Below are positions 37,066 to 48,535 of a DNA stretch of 64,000 nucleotides, in pieces (positions within the stretch are counted from its first letter, which is position 1; every line of letters starts with the position of its first letter). Origin of the DNA: Conus ventricosus (taxonomy: Eukaryota > Mollusca > Gastropoda > Neogastropoda > Conidae). The stretch is from the NCBI GenBank assembly GCA_018398815.1, contig CM031596.1, positions 66,373,442-66,437,441 on the forward strand, written 5' to 3'. A program made the translations under genes and the position numbers. The notes beneath the pieces were generated by a model. That model was not told the origin of the DNA. It ran no database searches and saw only the letters and a program-made list of their open reading frames with translations.

Positions 37066-37794
37066 TTAACCCTTTGCCCCTTGGACCGTCTGAGTGCTTA
37101 CTAGTATCAAAATCTTAAGGGAAGGTAAGTAACTCCGTAAATTGGATGTACTGATGTTAAATAAAAAATCAGAAAAAATACAAACCTTGGTCATAAATAT
37201 GTTTTATTTGCTCCAAAATTAAGTTAACATTTTGAAGTAAAATTCCACATGCATCAAAGCTTATATCTTTGTTGATAAAATGGTGTAAAAAAATTATGCT
37301 CAGTTCAACACTACTGACCAAACTGCATGAAACGCCATCGTAATCGGCATAGTTAATGTTAAGATTTTCGCCGAGATCGCCTCCATCAGCCACCAAAATC
37401 GACATCGGACTCCTCCCCTTTCACTATTTCTTCTAATTTAAAGCCATTAAACAGCTCCTCATCACTGTCACTGCCACCAAAAATGTTCGCCAACATCTCC
37501 ACAGTTTCGTCGTCCATCGTGCCGAAGCGAAAATCTCGATCACAAACTTGCTCTCAACTTCAAAAAATCACTGCGACCGAAGTCCTCCATGAAAAAACGC
37601 GCTGTTTGGACTGGAAGGAAGTTGGAAACCGGAACTACGTCACTGTATAACGCCGCAAAGCATTGTGGGAAAAATTCGTCTGCTAGGGGCAGCCAAACGG
37701 TATCGGTGTATTTCGGGCCACAGCGGGCGTTACAAGGATACGAAAGGCATCGCGTTTCGGGCCACAGCGGGCGTTACAAGGGGCAGAGGGTTAA
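37066..37794 (-). mobile_element. piggyBac-like non-autonomous element, 721 bp, TTAA duplication
   Basis: It is flanked by TTAA at 37,066-37,069 and 37,791-37,794. Ends CCCTTTGCCCCTTGGA and TACAAGGGGCAGAGGG match at 14 of 16 positions. A direct repeat (TTTCGGGCCACAGCGGGCGT) occurs twice near the right end. It contains a short transposase-like N-terminus at 37,386-37,517. Confidence 0.88.
37386..37517 (-). pseudogene. piggyBac-type transposase N-terminal fragment (43 codons)
   Basis: This ATG-started reading, MDDETVEMLANIFGGSDSDE then ELFNGFKLEEIVK...DVDFGG, ends in a stop. The acidic DSDEE stretch is the usual start of piggyBac transposases. The catalytic core is deleted, consistent with an internal-deletion derivative. 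Confidence 0.6.
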
Positions 37795-38147
37795 GCAGTT
37801 TGCACCAAGCTAAACCTGGTGCAATAACTTTGCGGAGAAAGTCTCCAATGACTTCTTCGTCAACTTTCTGAAGCGTCCACTCCCATTTCCACTTGTTTTT
37901 AATTGCAGATTCGTCAAAAGATCGACCCGCATGAACAATGACTGCGCGCTCCGCCATTTTGTTTTTTCCAGAAGTCGGACCGGAAACTTCTTCCAAGAAT
38001 AATCAGGGGCCATAACTTGCGCGCAGTTGCTATGAATGCTTGCAGCCGATCACGGATACCTTGCTCCTGTCGTTTTTTTTTGTTTTTTTTTTTTGGACAA
38101 ACCGAAATCGCGGAATTCCGCTCAGACGCGGAACGTTTTAAGCCCTG

Positions 38148-40341
38148 ACACACCCATTCAGAAATGGAGTCATGAACATTATGCATTTTGTTAAAATGGG
38201 TCGCAAAAATGCAAAAAAGGTGTGTGTGTTTGTAGACACTTAATGTGAATGTAACTGCTTTACAAGTACTGACATTTGTCAAGCGAATCCCCCCCCCCCC
38301 CACACACACACATACATGCGATATACATGTGCACACACACACACCACACCTACAACCACAGAGTGACATACATAAAACCTCACATGCTGTCACACACACC
38401 CATACACATGAACATCTTTCTCAATTTCTTTGTCATGCATTTCAGATTAAAAAAAACCCTTCAAGCAGTCTGTGGATGGCAAGCATAACAGTGGCGGAAA
38501 GACAGTCTTGGGCAGACAACAAGAAGAGATGTACATTCTAGCATGTCATCATAGACAGCGCTGAGTTGATCTATATAAACATATCTTTTTGCATCTTTAA
38601 AAGCTTTATCTACTCGATGATGATGTTAAACTTTTTAAGTGCATAAATCAGAATGTGTATTTCACTATTTCATTCACTTCACCACCTCAGTATCTGGTCT
38701 GCATCTAACTGAATCCAAGAATAAGACTGACAATCAACTGAACCAGCCACTCAGTTCAGTTCATGGTGTTCACAGCCCAGCAACCATGAGGGGCAACATC
38801 AGGGCTGTCACCTCTTCATGTTGCAACAAGCTCACCAAAAGGTTCTGCACATGATGCCGAGTTTAATCTTCACAGGCAGACCGAGGAATGTAGAACAGGA
38901 AGATCATCCATATTCCTGTTAAGGTTAAACGCTACTTTGTGTGCAATATCCACATGAAGGTAAGGATGGGAAAGATCATACATGACTATGTGGATGGGAA
39001 AAGACTATACATGACTACAGATGTCTAGAGAATTCAAGCTTTCTATTGCTGAACCTTCAGATGGCCTCTCAGTATCTCACACTGGGATAGGAGACGAATG
39101 TATCGGACAACAGATTGACTACTTGCGCTTTAAAAAAGAGGAGTACGGAGTGTTGGCACAATAATCTTTAAGTACACACATGGTACCATTTTGATGACAG
39201 ATTATCTTGTAACTCCGAGGAACAGTTGGGAGTAGATATGACCGACACAAGACAAACGTCCTGGTGTGACAACATACCATTTACTTATGGGCATGAAACA
39301 GTCTTTTTGACCTGGGGCACATGGGCACAAGAGGGGGGAAGTAGGGATGTGAAGCGTGAGGGGGTCCAGGTTATTCATAATATGGTTTCTTGACCCCTGT
39401 ATAACCAGGTACAATCTCTTTCTTGAAAGAATCTGACTTGCATGATATATTGAACAGTTTAATCAAGACTCGTACAATCAATTTGTATGAGTGGATGAAT
39501 TATCTCCCCTGATACCAAAAGCTATCAATTTTTGTTCAGAGGTACAATGGATTACAAAAAAAGTAGCATGATTTAAAAGACAATGACTTCCTGTGCATTT
39601 TTAAAAATAAAACATGTATGTGCTTTTGTTAAAAGTGAGATTCTTACTTTCATTTTTTTCCCTTCTGGATTTACGATTTTCACTTTCCCCTGAAGTTTCA
39701 AATACAATTCCTTCTTTAAAGAAAGATTTGTACATCCGGAAAAACATTGACATGTTTTACATAATATATCAAGTAAATCAAAATCAGCAAGAGCTCCATA
39801 AAAGCAACCCTTTCGTTTTCCAAGCTTCTAAAAGAATGACCTTTTTGGTAATGCGTAATGTTCGCAAAATGATGTAAAAATATTAATTCTTTAAAAATTC
39901 ATAAATGTTTGAATTGGCATGTTTTAAAGAAACTGGTATCATTTGACTCTGGTTACCGAGCTCTGTCCAGATATATAACTGACTTTGGTCAGTTTGGAAA
40001 ACATAAAAATAAATAAAAATCATTTTGGAGTACCAACACTGACCATCACTGATCTTTTGCAAACCATGCATGACACTGGTTTCAACTGGTGGAACTGACT
40101 CCAGCTGATGAAGAACCGAACAGCTGCTTTTCATGAGTTGGAAACAGAGAACACTAGTCGTCTTATGTTATTAGGGCAGACATGCCAGAAACTAAAAGCG
40201 AGGCTAATCTCTAAAATTCTGGTCTGTGGGTTTACCCCTTGATGTTTTTAAACAAAAATCTATTTTACTCACTATTTCTTTTTTCAAATCGTAGGGAGCA
40301 TTAATTTTGCATGTGAGGTAAACTAGTCTCTAGTCTCTCAT
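38148..40341 (-). other. Rbfox intron segment
   Basis: No exon is recognised. It includes a poly-C/(CA)n block at about 38,289-38,345. ORFs below 100 codons are unconvincing. Confidence 0.55.
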
Positions 40342-40877
40342 GGGGCCAGAATAGCTCAGTTGCTAGAGCGCTGGACTCGTAATCTTGGTGATCCTGGGGT
40401 TGCCAGTTCGAATCTCCGCTGGGCTGTTTCGGTACAGGGGGATTTTTCCCTCGGAGTTAACATTGGTTCTGATTCCTTTTCCCAAAAGTCCTTCGAATTT
40501 GACTATAAACTGAGGTTCCGTGTGTGAACGCATGCATAACATCTTGCACACACGTAAAATCCCATCACCAACTTTTGGAAGAGAAGGCCAGTTTGGCCGT
40601 TGGTATGGATGACATGTTACACACAGCATGCACCTTGCGTAACAAATGATGAGAATGAAGGAAGTAAGGAAATTTTGTTTGAGTGAACGATATTGAATGA
40701 TATGGAATGGATGACACGGGAAACGACTGAATGAAGCGCCAGCTGGCAGCTAGCTCTTCAGTCGGCACTACCCAGGTAGGCATCCCGTTCTGCAAACAAG
40801 TGTGGATTGTAAAGCGCTTTGGTCTCTAGCCGAGAATAGGTGCTATATAAGTATTTATCATAATATATAATAATAGT
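40342..40877 (+). mobile_element. tRNA-derived SINE with LINE-like 3' tail
   Basis: The head is tRNA-like: TAGCTCAGTTGCTAGAGCGC (A box), a CTCGTAA anticodon-like loop and CCAGTTCGAATCTCC (B box), closest to a tRNA-Thr type by eye. The body has GGGGGATTTTTCCCTCGGAG, TTAACATTGGTTCTGATTCC and ACTATAAACTGAGG. The end is TGTAAAGCGCTTTGG...GGTGCTATATAAGTATTTAT, a motif common at L2/CR1-type LINE and SINE 3' ends. It is not a functional tRNA, because the stems do not pair well. Confidence 0.85.
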
Positions 40878-42147
40878 CTTTTCTCAAGTCCTAATTATCT
40901 TGCCTGTTGCTTTCAGGGTATTTAGACACTCCTCCCATTTCTTTTTAAATTGAAAATTTTCCACTTCCAAAACAGGAATTTGTTCAGTCAGTTTCAATTC
41001 CTCAGCTTTTTTCTTTTTAAACTGATGTTACTTTCCTTTACAATACCCACAAGTCTGATTTCAACATCCTATAAGCAAAGGATGTTATTTGGACATTATA
41101 ATGGGCAGTGTCACCATCCCTCATCAGAAAGGGTGTTATAGTCATGCTTTGCCCATCATCAGTCTAAAATCAACTGACCAATATGCGTAGCTGTGCAAAG
41201 TGCTGGTTATGTGTAATTGTACAAAGTGTGGCCTGATATCGAGAAAATGGAATTTTGGTCATGCTTGAGTATGCCACACTAAAACACAATGATGATGGAC
41301 TTGAGCATACAGGACATGTTGAATGAGATGGGTTGATGCTCTTGCCTGTTGAGTGTAGATCATGAGTACAACTCTTTTAAAAGTGTTTCCTGCACAGTTG
41401 GGACATAAACTGAATATATTGTACATATCATGCTTCAGCGGATAAGTTGATTTGATAAGATTCTCATGAGAAAATACCACCATTTCAATGAATTACGACA
41501 TGTCATGTTGACTGTGTTAGCATGCAGGCCAGAAAATACTAGATTTTCTATGAACAATCCATTATATCAGATTAGGTGTACCCTCCAAATTTGTTAAGAA
41601 AAAAATCAATTTTGGCAAGCTACTAAGTGCTCAGTGCAGAGGAAAAGCAGCTCCAAACATCTATCGTTCAATACATCAAATCACCTGCAATAAAAATTGG
41701 CAAAAAAAATCCTCTTTTATTGGATTCTTTTACAACTCTCCTAACCTGCTACATATTTTATATGAGTAAGCTTTGCAACTAGTCTGCACTTTGATTCATG
41801 ACTGTGAAATTCTCTTTTGGCCAACTAAAATGCACATTCACCAGATCTGGCATACAGAGTCAAGAAATTTGCACCTCATAAGCAGAAAATTACAATACAT
41901 TCTGAAAATATTCTAGATGGATGTATAGCCACACACACACACACACCATTTTACATGCAGGTAACTTGTCACATGGAATGTTCTTTGAACATTCTTTTAA
42001 CTAATAGTACTGTCCATGGTGAAGTTTACGAACTATATCTTTTATGAGTCATTACCTTGTAACTGAACTTTTTGTTATCTATGACATTCTTCCTTTCGTG
42101 ATCATTATCTTGTAACTGATGAGGTGAAATGTCATGTAATTTATTAC
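40878..42147 (-). other. Rbfox intron 6/7, exon-6 side
   Basis: Nothing recognisable beyond a short (CA)n at about 41,931-41,945. Confidence 0.6.
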
Positions 42148-42208
42148 CTGATATCTCATCCCTCCTTCAGTAGCGTAAGTGGCAAGCACTGGGTCTTGAT
42201 AAACACCC
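42148..42208 (-). CDS. Rbfox: Rbfox coding exon 6 of window: GVYQDP exon (61 nt)
   Basis: A 61-nt exon, phase 2 to phase 0. Its first G completes a Pro codon with exon 5, and it then encodes GVYQDPVLATYATEGGMRYQ. This aligns with the vertebrate GGVVYQDGFYGADIYGGYAA region. The acceptor is ATATTTTCAG and the donor is CAG/GTAATA, of medium strength. Exons 6 and 7 together are 180 nt and phase-symmetric, so they could be skipped as a pair without a frameshift; either alone would shift the frame. Confidence 0.92.
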
Positions 42209-42950
42209 CTGAAAATATTCATCATATACATACATATTCAACCACTTCAGTGAATAATTACAGCTGTGCAGACTCACAACATTTGATTATAATTCCCTTC
42301 CCCTGCCCCTCCTTCCCACACCCTTCCTCTATCACCTTCTTTCAGTTACGACATATGACTTCTATTTTCAATCTGATACCTTTTCCCAATTTTAGAATCA
42401 TACCCACTAAACATCCCCTATTTGTTCAAAATATGCAGAACATACATGTGATGTGCATCTTGGTAAACAAACTGCAAAGATATGAAGACTGACCAAACTA
42501 TTAAAAAAACAAAAACAAAAAAGAAACAAAAGGGCATGCATAAACTACCGGCCACATACCCTAAAAAAAAGACAGAAGAAATAAAGTCATGCAATAAATT
42601 AGTCATATAACCACAAATCAGTATGGAACATTACATGTCATCACGTGTGGATGTAAGTGAACGTTTCTTGTGTGAAAAGCAGTGAAAAGCTGCTCTTCCC
42701 AACACCTGTATGATTTCTTAAGGAAATAGAAACATACATTTATACAGACACAAAAGCGACCAAAAACTCAGAAACTCCATTTTCTTGGTAAAACATTAAA
42801 GTTGTGTAGCCAGACTGATTAGTACACCAGCCAACACTCTTGTTTCATGCCAATGTGTACTTATTATAAAAAAAAAAGAAGGAAACAAAACTATGAACAT
42901 TGTTTCATTTTAAAAAAAAGGAAGGAAACAAAACTATGAACATTGTTTCA
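42209..42950 (-). other. Rbfox intron 5/6, start
   Basis: It holds a local duplication (GGAAACAAAACTATGAACAT at about 42,882 and 42,923) and one TGCATG on the minus strand near 42,540. No exon is recognised. Confidence 0.55.
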
Positions 42951-43189
42951 TGTATGCCAACACTAAACAGAGACACAAAATTACCACTTCTCTTATGCAG
43001 ACTAAACTACAACAGTGACACAAAATTAACCGTCATTCACATGCACTAACACCAAATGGCAATGTACAGCTGTTTGCTCTGAACCCAAACTGTACGGCAC
43101 AACAACACTTTTGCTCTACACTAACACTGAAGGGAAACACAATATCTTTCTCTCAACATTTACAGACCAACAACACAACATCAACTCTT

Positions 43190-44436
43190 CAGATATGGGA
43201 TTCTCATAATGTGAAAAAGGAGGAAAAAAAAGTGGCGGGGGTCCGGGGCCGCTGAAGGCCCCCGGTGGGGTCCAGGGGCAAGGCCCCTGGTGGGGGTCAG
43301 GGGGCTTTGCCCCCTGAAGCTGAAGATTTTTTAGAATTTAACCTGCAAAAATCAGCATCTGAGACACCAAAGTATTCAAAAGTATTAATAACCTTGATCC
43401 TACAAAAAAAAGACTTTCTCACCTTCGCCATTGATGTCTGTCAGGAAATCATGAAGACCATTGACACAGGATTGGTGATTTTCCAGTTGCTAATAGTCAC
43501 ACAATTTTCCAGCAGTTGCAAGTCAGTTTCTCATTACTGTCCTTCACATCACCACATTTCAGCGAGCAGTTTAGTTTCTAATAGTAATAGCCATCCTTCA
43601 AAATACTTATTAAAAAAGTTTACCTGAACACCAATCAAATAATTTCTTATAGTTGTCCTTCAAAATACCACGGAGGATTCTGATTCCTTTATAGAATAAT
43701 ATAAGTGAGAGAGTTGACTAAGGATCATATTCAAAGTGTGCAAATTGTGAAGGTTTAACTCATTGTGTGCCCACAAGCAGTTTTTTTTTTTCTTTTCAAC
43801 TTGATCCATCTCTATTACAATAAGAAAAAAAACCACTTTCACACTTCTGATACTCCTCAACATTAATGATGTCACTTGCTAAATCTAGTCACCAGAGTAT
43901 AAGTATGCATGCATATCTGCCGGTCTGCTCGTTTGTATGAATGTGTGTAACTGATTTTTTCCCCCCATGATATCTATACCAGAAAAGAAAAGATTTTTGT
44001 GATGCGGTGGTATAGGTAAAAAACATTATTCTTATTATTATTACTACTACTACTACTATTACTTTTTCCGTACTATCGTCTGTTTGTTTACTTATGTTTT
44101 GTTTGCTTGTCTGTAGAATGTCAATAACACCCTTGCAATTTTTTTGTTTTGATCTCTCTCTCACTAAAATAGTTTGTTGTATGCTATTTATTACGTAAAA
44201 TATTGACTACACAATTGTGTAGGCCTATACTGTGACATTGATGTAACCCGTTTTTTCAAAGAGAACCTTCATTGCAAAATAATCAGCTTGATGATTGTGG
44301 GCATTACATCAAGAAGAAGAAAAAAAAAAGGGGGGGGGGGGGGGGGTGTTCTACAGATTCATCATATCTATCTGGAGATAACCTGCAATATTATTAATAT
44401 CATTACTTCAACAAAACAAATAGCATTACTCTTCAC

Positions 44437-44503
<67 letters not shown>

Positions 44504-45248
44504 GGGGTGGGAGTGGGGGTGGTGGGTAGACTCGCCGATGCTCCAAACGATCCAAGAGTCTCGTTTGTAAGACGATCTTTCACTCTTGCTAGGTGCTTTT
44601 CAGCAAGAACGTGGTTGATCAATGCTGACTTGCCCCGTGAGCCATACTTGATCGCGTCATTACACCATGTGCAGACTGCTTGTCCTGGATAGGTGATTTT
44701 CCTCATGCAGTCTTTCAGTCTGAGAATCACACTGTGGCTGACGGCGCCTTTGGAACTGGTCAGCATCACTTTTGCGCTCACTTCCTCCTCCAACCACTTC
44801 CAAGTCCATTTGTTTTTAACTGAAGCATCGACTTGCTTCGCAAGAACTTTCTCGCTTTCTGCTATCTGACGAAACATTCTGGTTTTCGCCACTCTCGTCA
44901 AACCGAAAGAAAATGGCGTCAGGAAAAAAATTCGCAAACAGTTTGCCGCGTTCTCAAACATCAACTTCCGCTTTGATGGTTTCGGTTAACCGCAGAATGA
45001 AAACAAAGACAGCAGTCTCGACTGGCCCAAGCAGAAACCGGAAACATCCATTTGCGAACGGATCAATTGAGAACACAATATCGATCGACCTCTCGCCGTA
45101 CATTAGCTTCATCACAAACCTACCTCTACCCCCCCCCCCCCCCCCCCCCCCCCCAATTTCTCAACGGATTTACACTGATCTCAAAAACGACCCCTGGGGC
45201 CATCAAAAAGACGGAAATCCGCCAATCGGCGGAAAAATCCCATCTCTG
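43190..45248 (-). mobile_element. CAG-CTG element D (2.06 kb), 6-bp duplication ACTCTT, intact zinc-finger ORF
   Basis: Ends CAGATATGGGATT and AATCCCATCTCTG; ACTCTT on both sides (43,184-43,189; 45,249-45,254). G-rich phrases (GGGGTCCGGGGCCGCTGAAG; GCCCCCTGAAGCTGAAG) lie inside the left end. The right end shares TTTCTCAACGGATTT with element E. It contains a (GA)n at 44,442-44,501, a poly-C at about 45,131-45,154 and the best preserved family ORF. Confidence 0.88.
44368..44877 (-). CDS. Element D ORF: NKWTWKW motif plus CxxC-YGSRG-H-H zinc finger
   Basis: The ORF starts at ATG 44,877 (MFRQIAESEKVLAKQ). Residues about 15-30 hold DASVKNKWTWKWLEEEV, then ILRLKDCMRKI, then a finger at about residues 67-90: AVCTWCNDAIKYGSRGKSAL followed by INHVLAEKH. 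The end runs into Ser/Leu codons from the (GA)n microsatellite, so the natural C-terminus is uncertain (about residue 115 onward). Elements A, B, C and E carry the same scheme. No transposase catalytic domain is present in the element. Function unknown; DNA binding by the finger is the simplest inference. Confidence 0.65.
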
Positions 45249-45486
45249 ACTCTTGCTACATACTAACACTGAATCGCAACACAACACTCTTGTTCTACAC
45301 AAACACTGAACGGTAACGCAACAATGAAACCTTGCTTTACACCAACACTGAACAGCCACACAGTGACTCACGCTCTACATAATCACTGAATGGCAAAAGG
45401 ACGTTTGTAACCACACTTTACACCAGCACTTAACAGAAACACAATAACTCTTGCTCTAAACTCAAACTGAATGGCAACACAACATT

Positions 45487-46565
45487 TACCGTAAAGTTCG
45501 GAGTATAAGCCGCGACTTTTCCCCCCAGCTTTAAACCCTGCGGCTTAAACAACGATGCGGCTTATTTGCGGATTTTTCCGATTTCAGAAGCATCACACCC
45601 TCGTCTATTCTTAGCTTCTCTGTAACTCACCATATCGTGTTTACTGTTCATGAATTTTTATTATGCTTTTAACCACGATTTTCTGTGTAATCGTGTAATG
45701 GAATCAGTAACCCGTTCAGAAATACGGGAATCGACATAAGTAAAGCCCATTACTGATATCTTTTTTCATCAGTTTGTCTTCTACAAAAATACGATCGCTT
45801 CGAACGGCGCAATGTGTTGGCCGTTTCCAACCTGTTTAATCTTGACTAACACTAGCTGAATTACGAACAAAATAACTAAGCACTGGCACGGTATTAAGCG
45901 AAATAAAACAATCAAATCGTTTCATTAATGTTCTGGTTTGTTATTATATGCGTTATCTTACCAAGTGCGTCTTGCAATTCAAAAACGATTAGCGCATTCA
46001 ACTCGGTCATTGTCAGACCTTGGCTTCGATCCGCCATTGTTGAAATCGTGGACAGGGAGTGAAGGTTTGCATTTGATACCTTCGCTTTGATTGGCTTGCG
46101 CTTTCGAGTACTCAACCAATCGCTTAGCTTGATACACCAATGAACGCAGGAGAGAACTGCCTTTCTAGCGCATCGTTAATGCGTTGTTTTTTTCGGTATT
46201 TTTTTTAAAGCAATGATGTTGGAAAGACAACACTTGTAAGAAGCCTCATAAAAACTTCGATTCTAATTGATTTAAAACACATCGTACGAAAAAAAAAAAA
46301 GACTGAAGAAAAGCTGGAAACATGCTCTTGTATTCTGACCTATTTAAACGCCAATGAATGCAGTGAACACATTGTATGTGATGATTTTCGACACTATGTG
46401 AACTCAACGCTCGGCCAGCTGCCGCCTGCGGCACATCGGACTGTGTTGTATATATCTGCGGCTTATAAACCGGTGCGGCTTATTTGTGAAAAAGTTCAGA
46501 TTTTTAAAAAATTTAGTGGGTGCGGCTTATATACAGGTGCGCTCAATAGACCGAACTTTACAGTA
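45487..46565. mobile_element. TA-flanked element with CYGTAAAGTTCGG inverted ends
   Basis: TA dinucleotides flank inverted ends CCGTAAAGTTCGG and CCGAACTTTACAG. Subterminal phrases TATAAGCCGCG, TGCGGCTTATTTG and GTGCGGCTTATATAC repeat in inverse order at the two ends. Length is about 1.08 kb. A short minus ORF (45,912-46,115) is not recognised. TA target use suggests the Tc1/mariner/pogo group, but no transposase is seen. Confidence 0.8.
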
Positions 46566-46958
46566 CTCTTACTGTACACAACACTAAACAGAAACGCAAC
46601 ATTACCTCTTGCTCTATACCAACACTGAATGGGCAATGTGAAAGTAATTCTTACTCCATACGAACACTAGAAGGCAACAAAACTCATTCTACACTAACTC
46701 TGAACAACTCTCATGGTATACTAACACTGAATGGTAACACCACAGTAACCCTCACTCAATGCCAACATCTGAGAGAAATACAATAATTTTCACTCAACAC
46801 CAGCACTAAATGGTAGCACCACAGTAACTCTTGCTCTCCTCTAACACTGGAAAGCAGTACAATAGCTCACCCTACACCTATACCTAATACTAACACAACG
46901 CACAACAACACTTTTGGTGCCAGTCTTAATTTGACCTTCTCTAAGCCAGCAAACTTAC

Positions 46959-47124
46959 GGTGTGAAAGGAATGGCGGCAGCAGGAGCAGCAGTCAATGCA
47001 GTGGGATGCCTCATTGCAGCAGCAGCAGCAGCAGCAGCGGCAGCAGCTGAAGCATACGCTCCTCTGGCCACCACAGCAGCACCGGCTCTACCACGAGTCA
47101 GCGCTACTCCTCGCAGCGCAGCAG
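46959..47124 (-). CDS. Rbfox: Rbfox coding exon 5 of window: RG segment and poly-alanine tract
   Basis: A 166-nt exon, phase 1 to phase 2. It encodes ALRGVALTRGRAGAAVVARG, then AYAS and about eleven alanines with a Met, then an Ala/Pro segment ending AAIPFTP. It corresponds to the vertebrate YRGAHLRGRGRT...PPPIPAYG region. The poly-Ala is encoded by a GCT/GCC run, a CAG/CTG trinucleotide repeat seen as (GCA)n on the plus strand at about 47,013-47,050. The donor, ACACC/GTAAGT, is strong. The acceptor chosen (GTTGCCTAG/CT) has a poor pyrimidine tract but is the site that keeps phase with exon 4. The vertebrate exon encoding the WKLNP segment was not found between 48,535 and 47,125, so it may be absent or diverged. 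The 3' end is certain, the 5' end less so. Confidence 0.85.
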
Positions 47125-48535
47125 CTAGGCAACGATGCAACATACCACATCTTATTTATCTGCGAGACGACTGTTTACAGCATTGTAAAGAATATGGATG
47201 GGTATACACAGATTAGCCAAGAGCACTTTCCAATCCTTGTCTGGATGACAACACAACGGTCCACATTCTCTTTACTTTTTGGGGGCAGAGGAGCGGGGGT
47301 AGGGAATTGAGGGGGTGGTGGTAATTTTTCATTCAATCACATTCCAGAAAAAAGAGCTGGGGGGACCACATTCCACGACAACCAAAGGGTTCTCTTTCAC
47401 AACTGCTCAATGCTTCTATATCTACCAGACATGGTTAATTCCACGCACTCACTGTCAAGCTCACTCAGTCACCAACATGGAAAATCATTAGTGAATTTAG
47501 TTCATTGTTTCAAGGAGGGAGCTTTATGCAGAGAGTTCCATCAGATTCTTGCTAGCCACAAATTCTTTCAGTGGTGCATCACATGTTCAACACATTATCT
47601 CACATCTGGACTGATGCAATATGCACATGGCCAATCTAAGCTGGCAGAAAAAGAAGTGAGGGAGACGGGGGGGTGGGGGGGGGGTGGGGGGGGGGGGGGA
47701 AGGGCAAGTGATCCTATCAAGTCATAAAGCCCATGCCAGACCATTCACAGTGTATTCCATGGCAAGAAAACCTGGTTAATGGCACTAAGATTCAGAAGTG
47801 TGACTCTGCACACTTTTCAGTCATGGACAATGCGCTCAGACCTCACACTTTCCAAGTCTCCATACACGGCTCTTTGATCAACATGCATAACATGAATACA
47901 CCCTGGAAACACTAGTTATATGCCAAGCAAGTGAGACAGAGGGAGAGAGGGGAAGATAGAGAGAGAGAGGAGGGGGAGGAGAATGAGAGACACAGAGAGA
48001 GAGAGAGAGAGAGAAGGACCATTACTCCATAAACAAGTATGGGGACTGTGGTAACGCAAGGAAAACCAGTTTTCAACAACTGAAAGGAAAATTGAAGGAC
48101 TACAGACAAACATTCACACACATGTAAAAACAATTATCTGGACATTCACTTCAAGAAAAGACAAAGTATTGCAGTGAAAATGTTACCAAATTTTGTTGAT
48201 AGCTTCATGAAATACAGCATGCAGATCTTGAATAAATGCACATAACCAAGCAGTGCGCCGCTCTTCCATCATCAATTGCCAAGTCGGGGGAAAAAAACAA
48301 CAACTTCCGAATATTCATCTTGCCCAACCATGCACCGTGGAGGTTACAAAGAATAAAAAAAGCTCTTAAGATTTTTTTGGCTTTGTTTCCTTTCTTCTTT
48401 TTTGTGTGTGCGTGGAAGATTGGAAACCTAATTTCCACTTTGCCACTGAATGTAGCATCCACAAAAGTAACTCAAGATAAGCAGCTGTATGACATGTTCT
48501 ATCGGATAGCAGCACATTCAAATAGGTCAGCTTAC
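47125..48535 (-). other. Rbfox intron 4/5
   Basis: No exon is recognised; the vertebrate WKLNP-type exon was sought and not found. It contains a G-rich tract at about 47,666-47,700 and GA-rich sequence at about 47,936-48,014. Confidence 0.6.

Larger units (their letters stand above)
36598..37957 (-). pseudogene. Element C zinc-finger ORF, split by an insertion
   Basis: The 5' part, from ATG 37,957, reads MAERAVIVHAGRSFDES, then AIKNKWKWEWTLQKVDEE, FLRKVIAPGLAWCKL, and is broken at the TTAA insertion. Beyond the insertion the frame resumes as GKCYGGRGKKALDHIRSAKH and continues through a Lys/Glu/Ser-rich tail to SSLLCFFNASTTQTPK at 36,598. A one-base shift also separates the halves. Before insertion this would have been the longest ORF of the family. 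The tail contains two imperfect repeats (ESASQAGGSKEKDRVQ / ECESQTGESKETADKD). Confidence 0.65.
35983..38147 (-). mobile_element. CAG-CTG element C, split by a TTAA element
   Basis: Inverted ends CAGGGCTTAAAC and GTTTTAAGCCCTG, flanked by ACACA (left flank is a CA microsatellite, so the duplication is ambiguous). It shares GGGGGGTCCGGGGGCATGC with element A and the GCGGAATTCCGC palindrome near the right end. It carries a two-part zinc-finger ORF (36,598-37,065 and 37,795-37,957) interrupted by the piggyBac-like insertion at 37,070-37,790. Confidence 0.82.
42955..46900. repeat. Degenerate ~40-bp tandem repeat split by two transposons
   Basis: Irregular units like CTCTTGCTCTACACTAACAC followed by TGAATGGCAACACAACA run at about 42,955-43,189, 45,249-45,487 and 46,566-46,900. 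Spacing between AACACTGAA marks is 37-42 bp. The gaps are exactly element D and the TA-flanked element. Confidence 0.8.

Noticed and set aside
40342..40425. Functional tRNA-Thr gene
   Set aside because: A and B boxes are present, but anticodon and acceptor stems pair poorly and the sequence continues into a SINE body and tail.
46955..47310. Plus-strand poly-Ala or poly-Gln ORFs opposite exon 5
   Set aside because: Shadows of the Rbfox coding trinucleotide repeat on the other strand.
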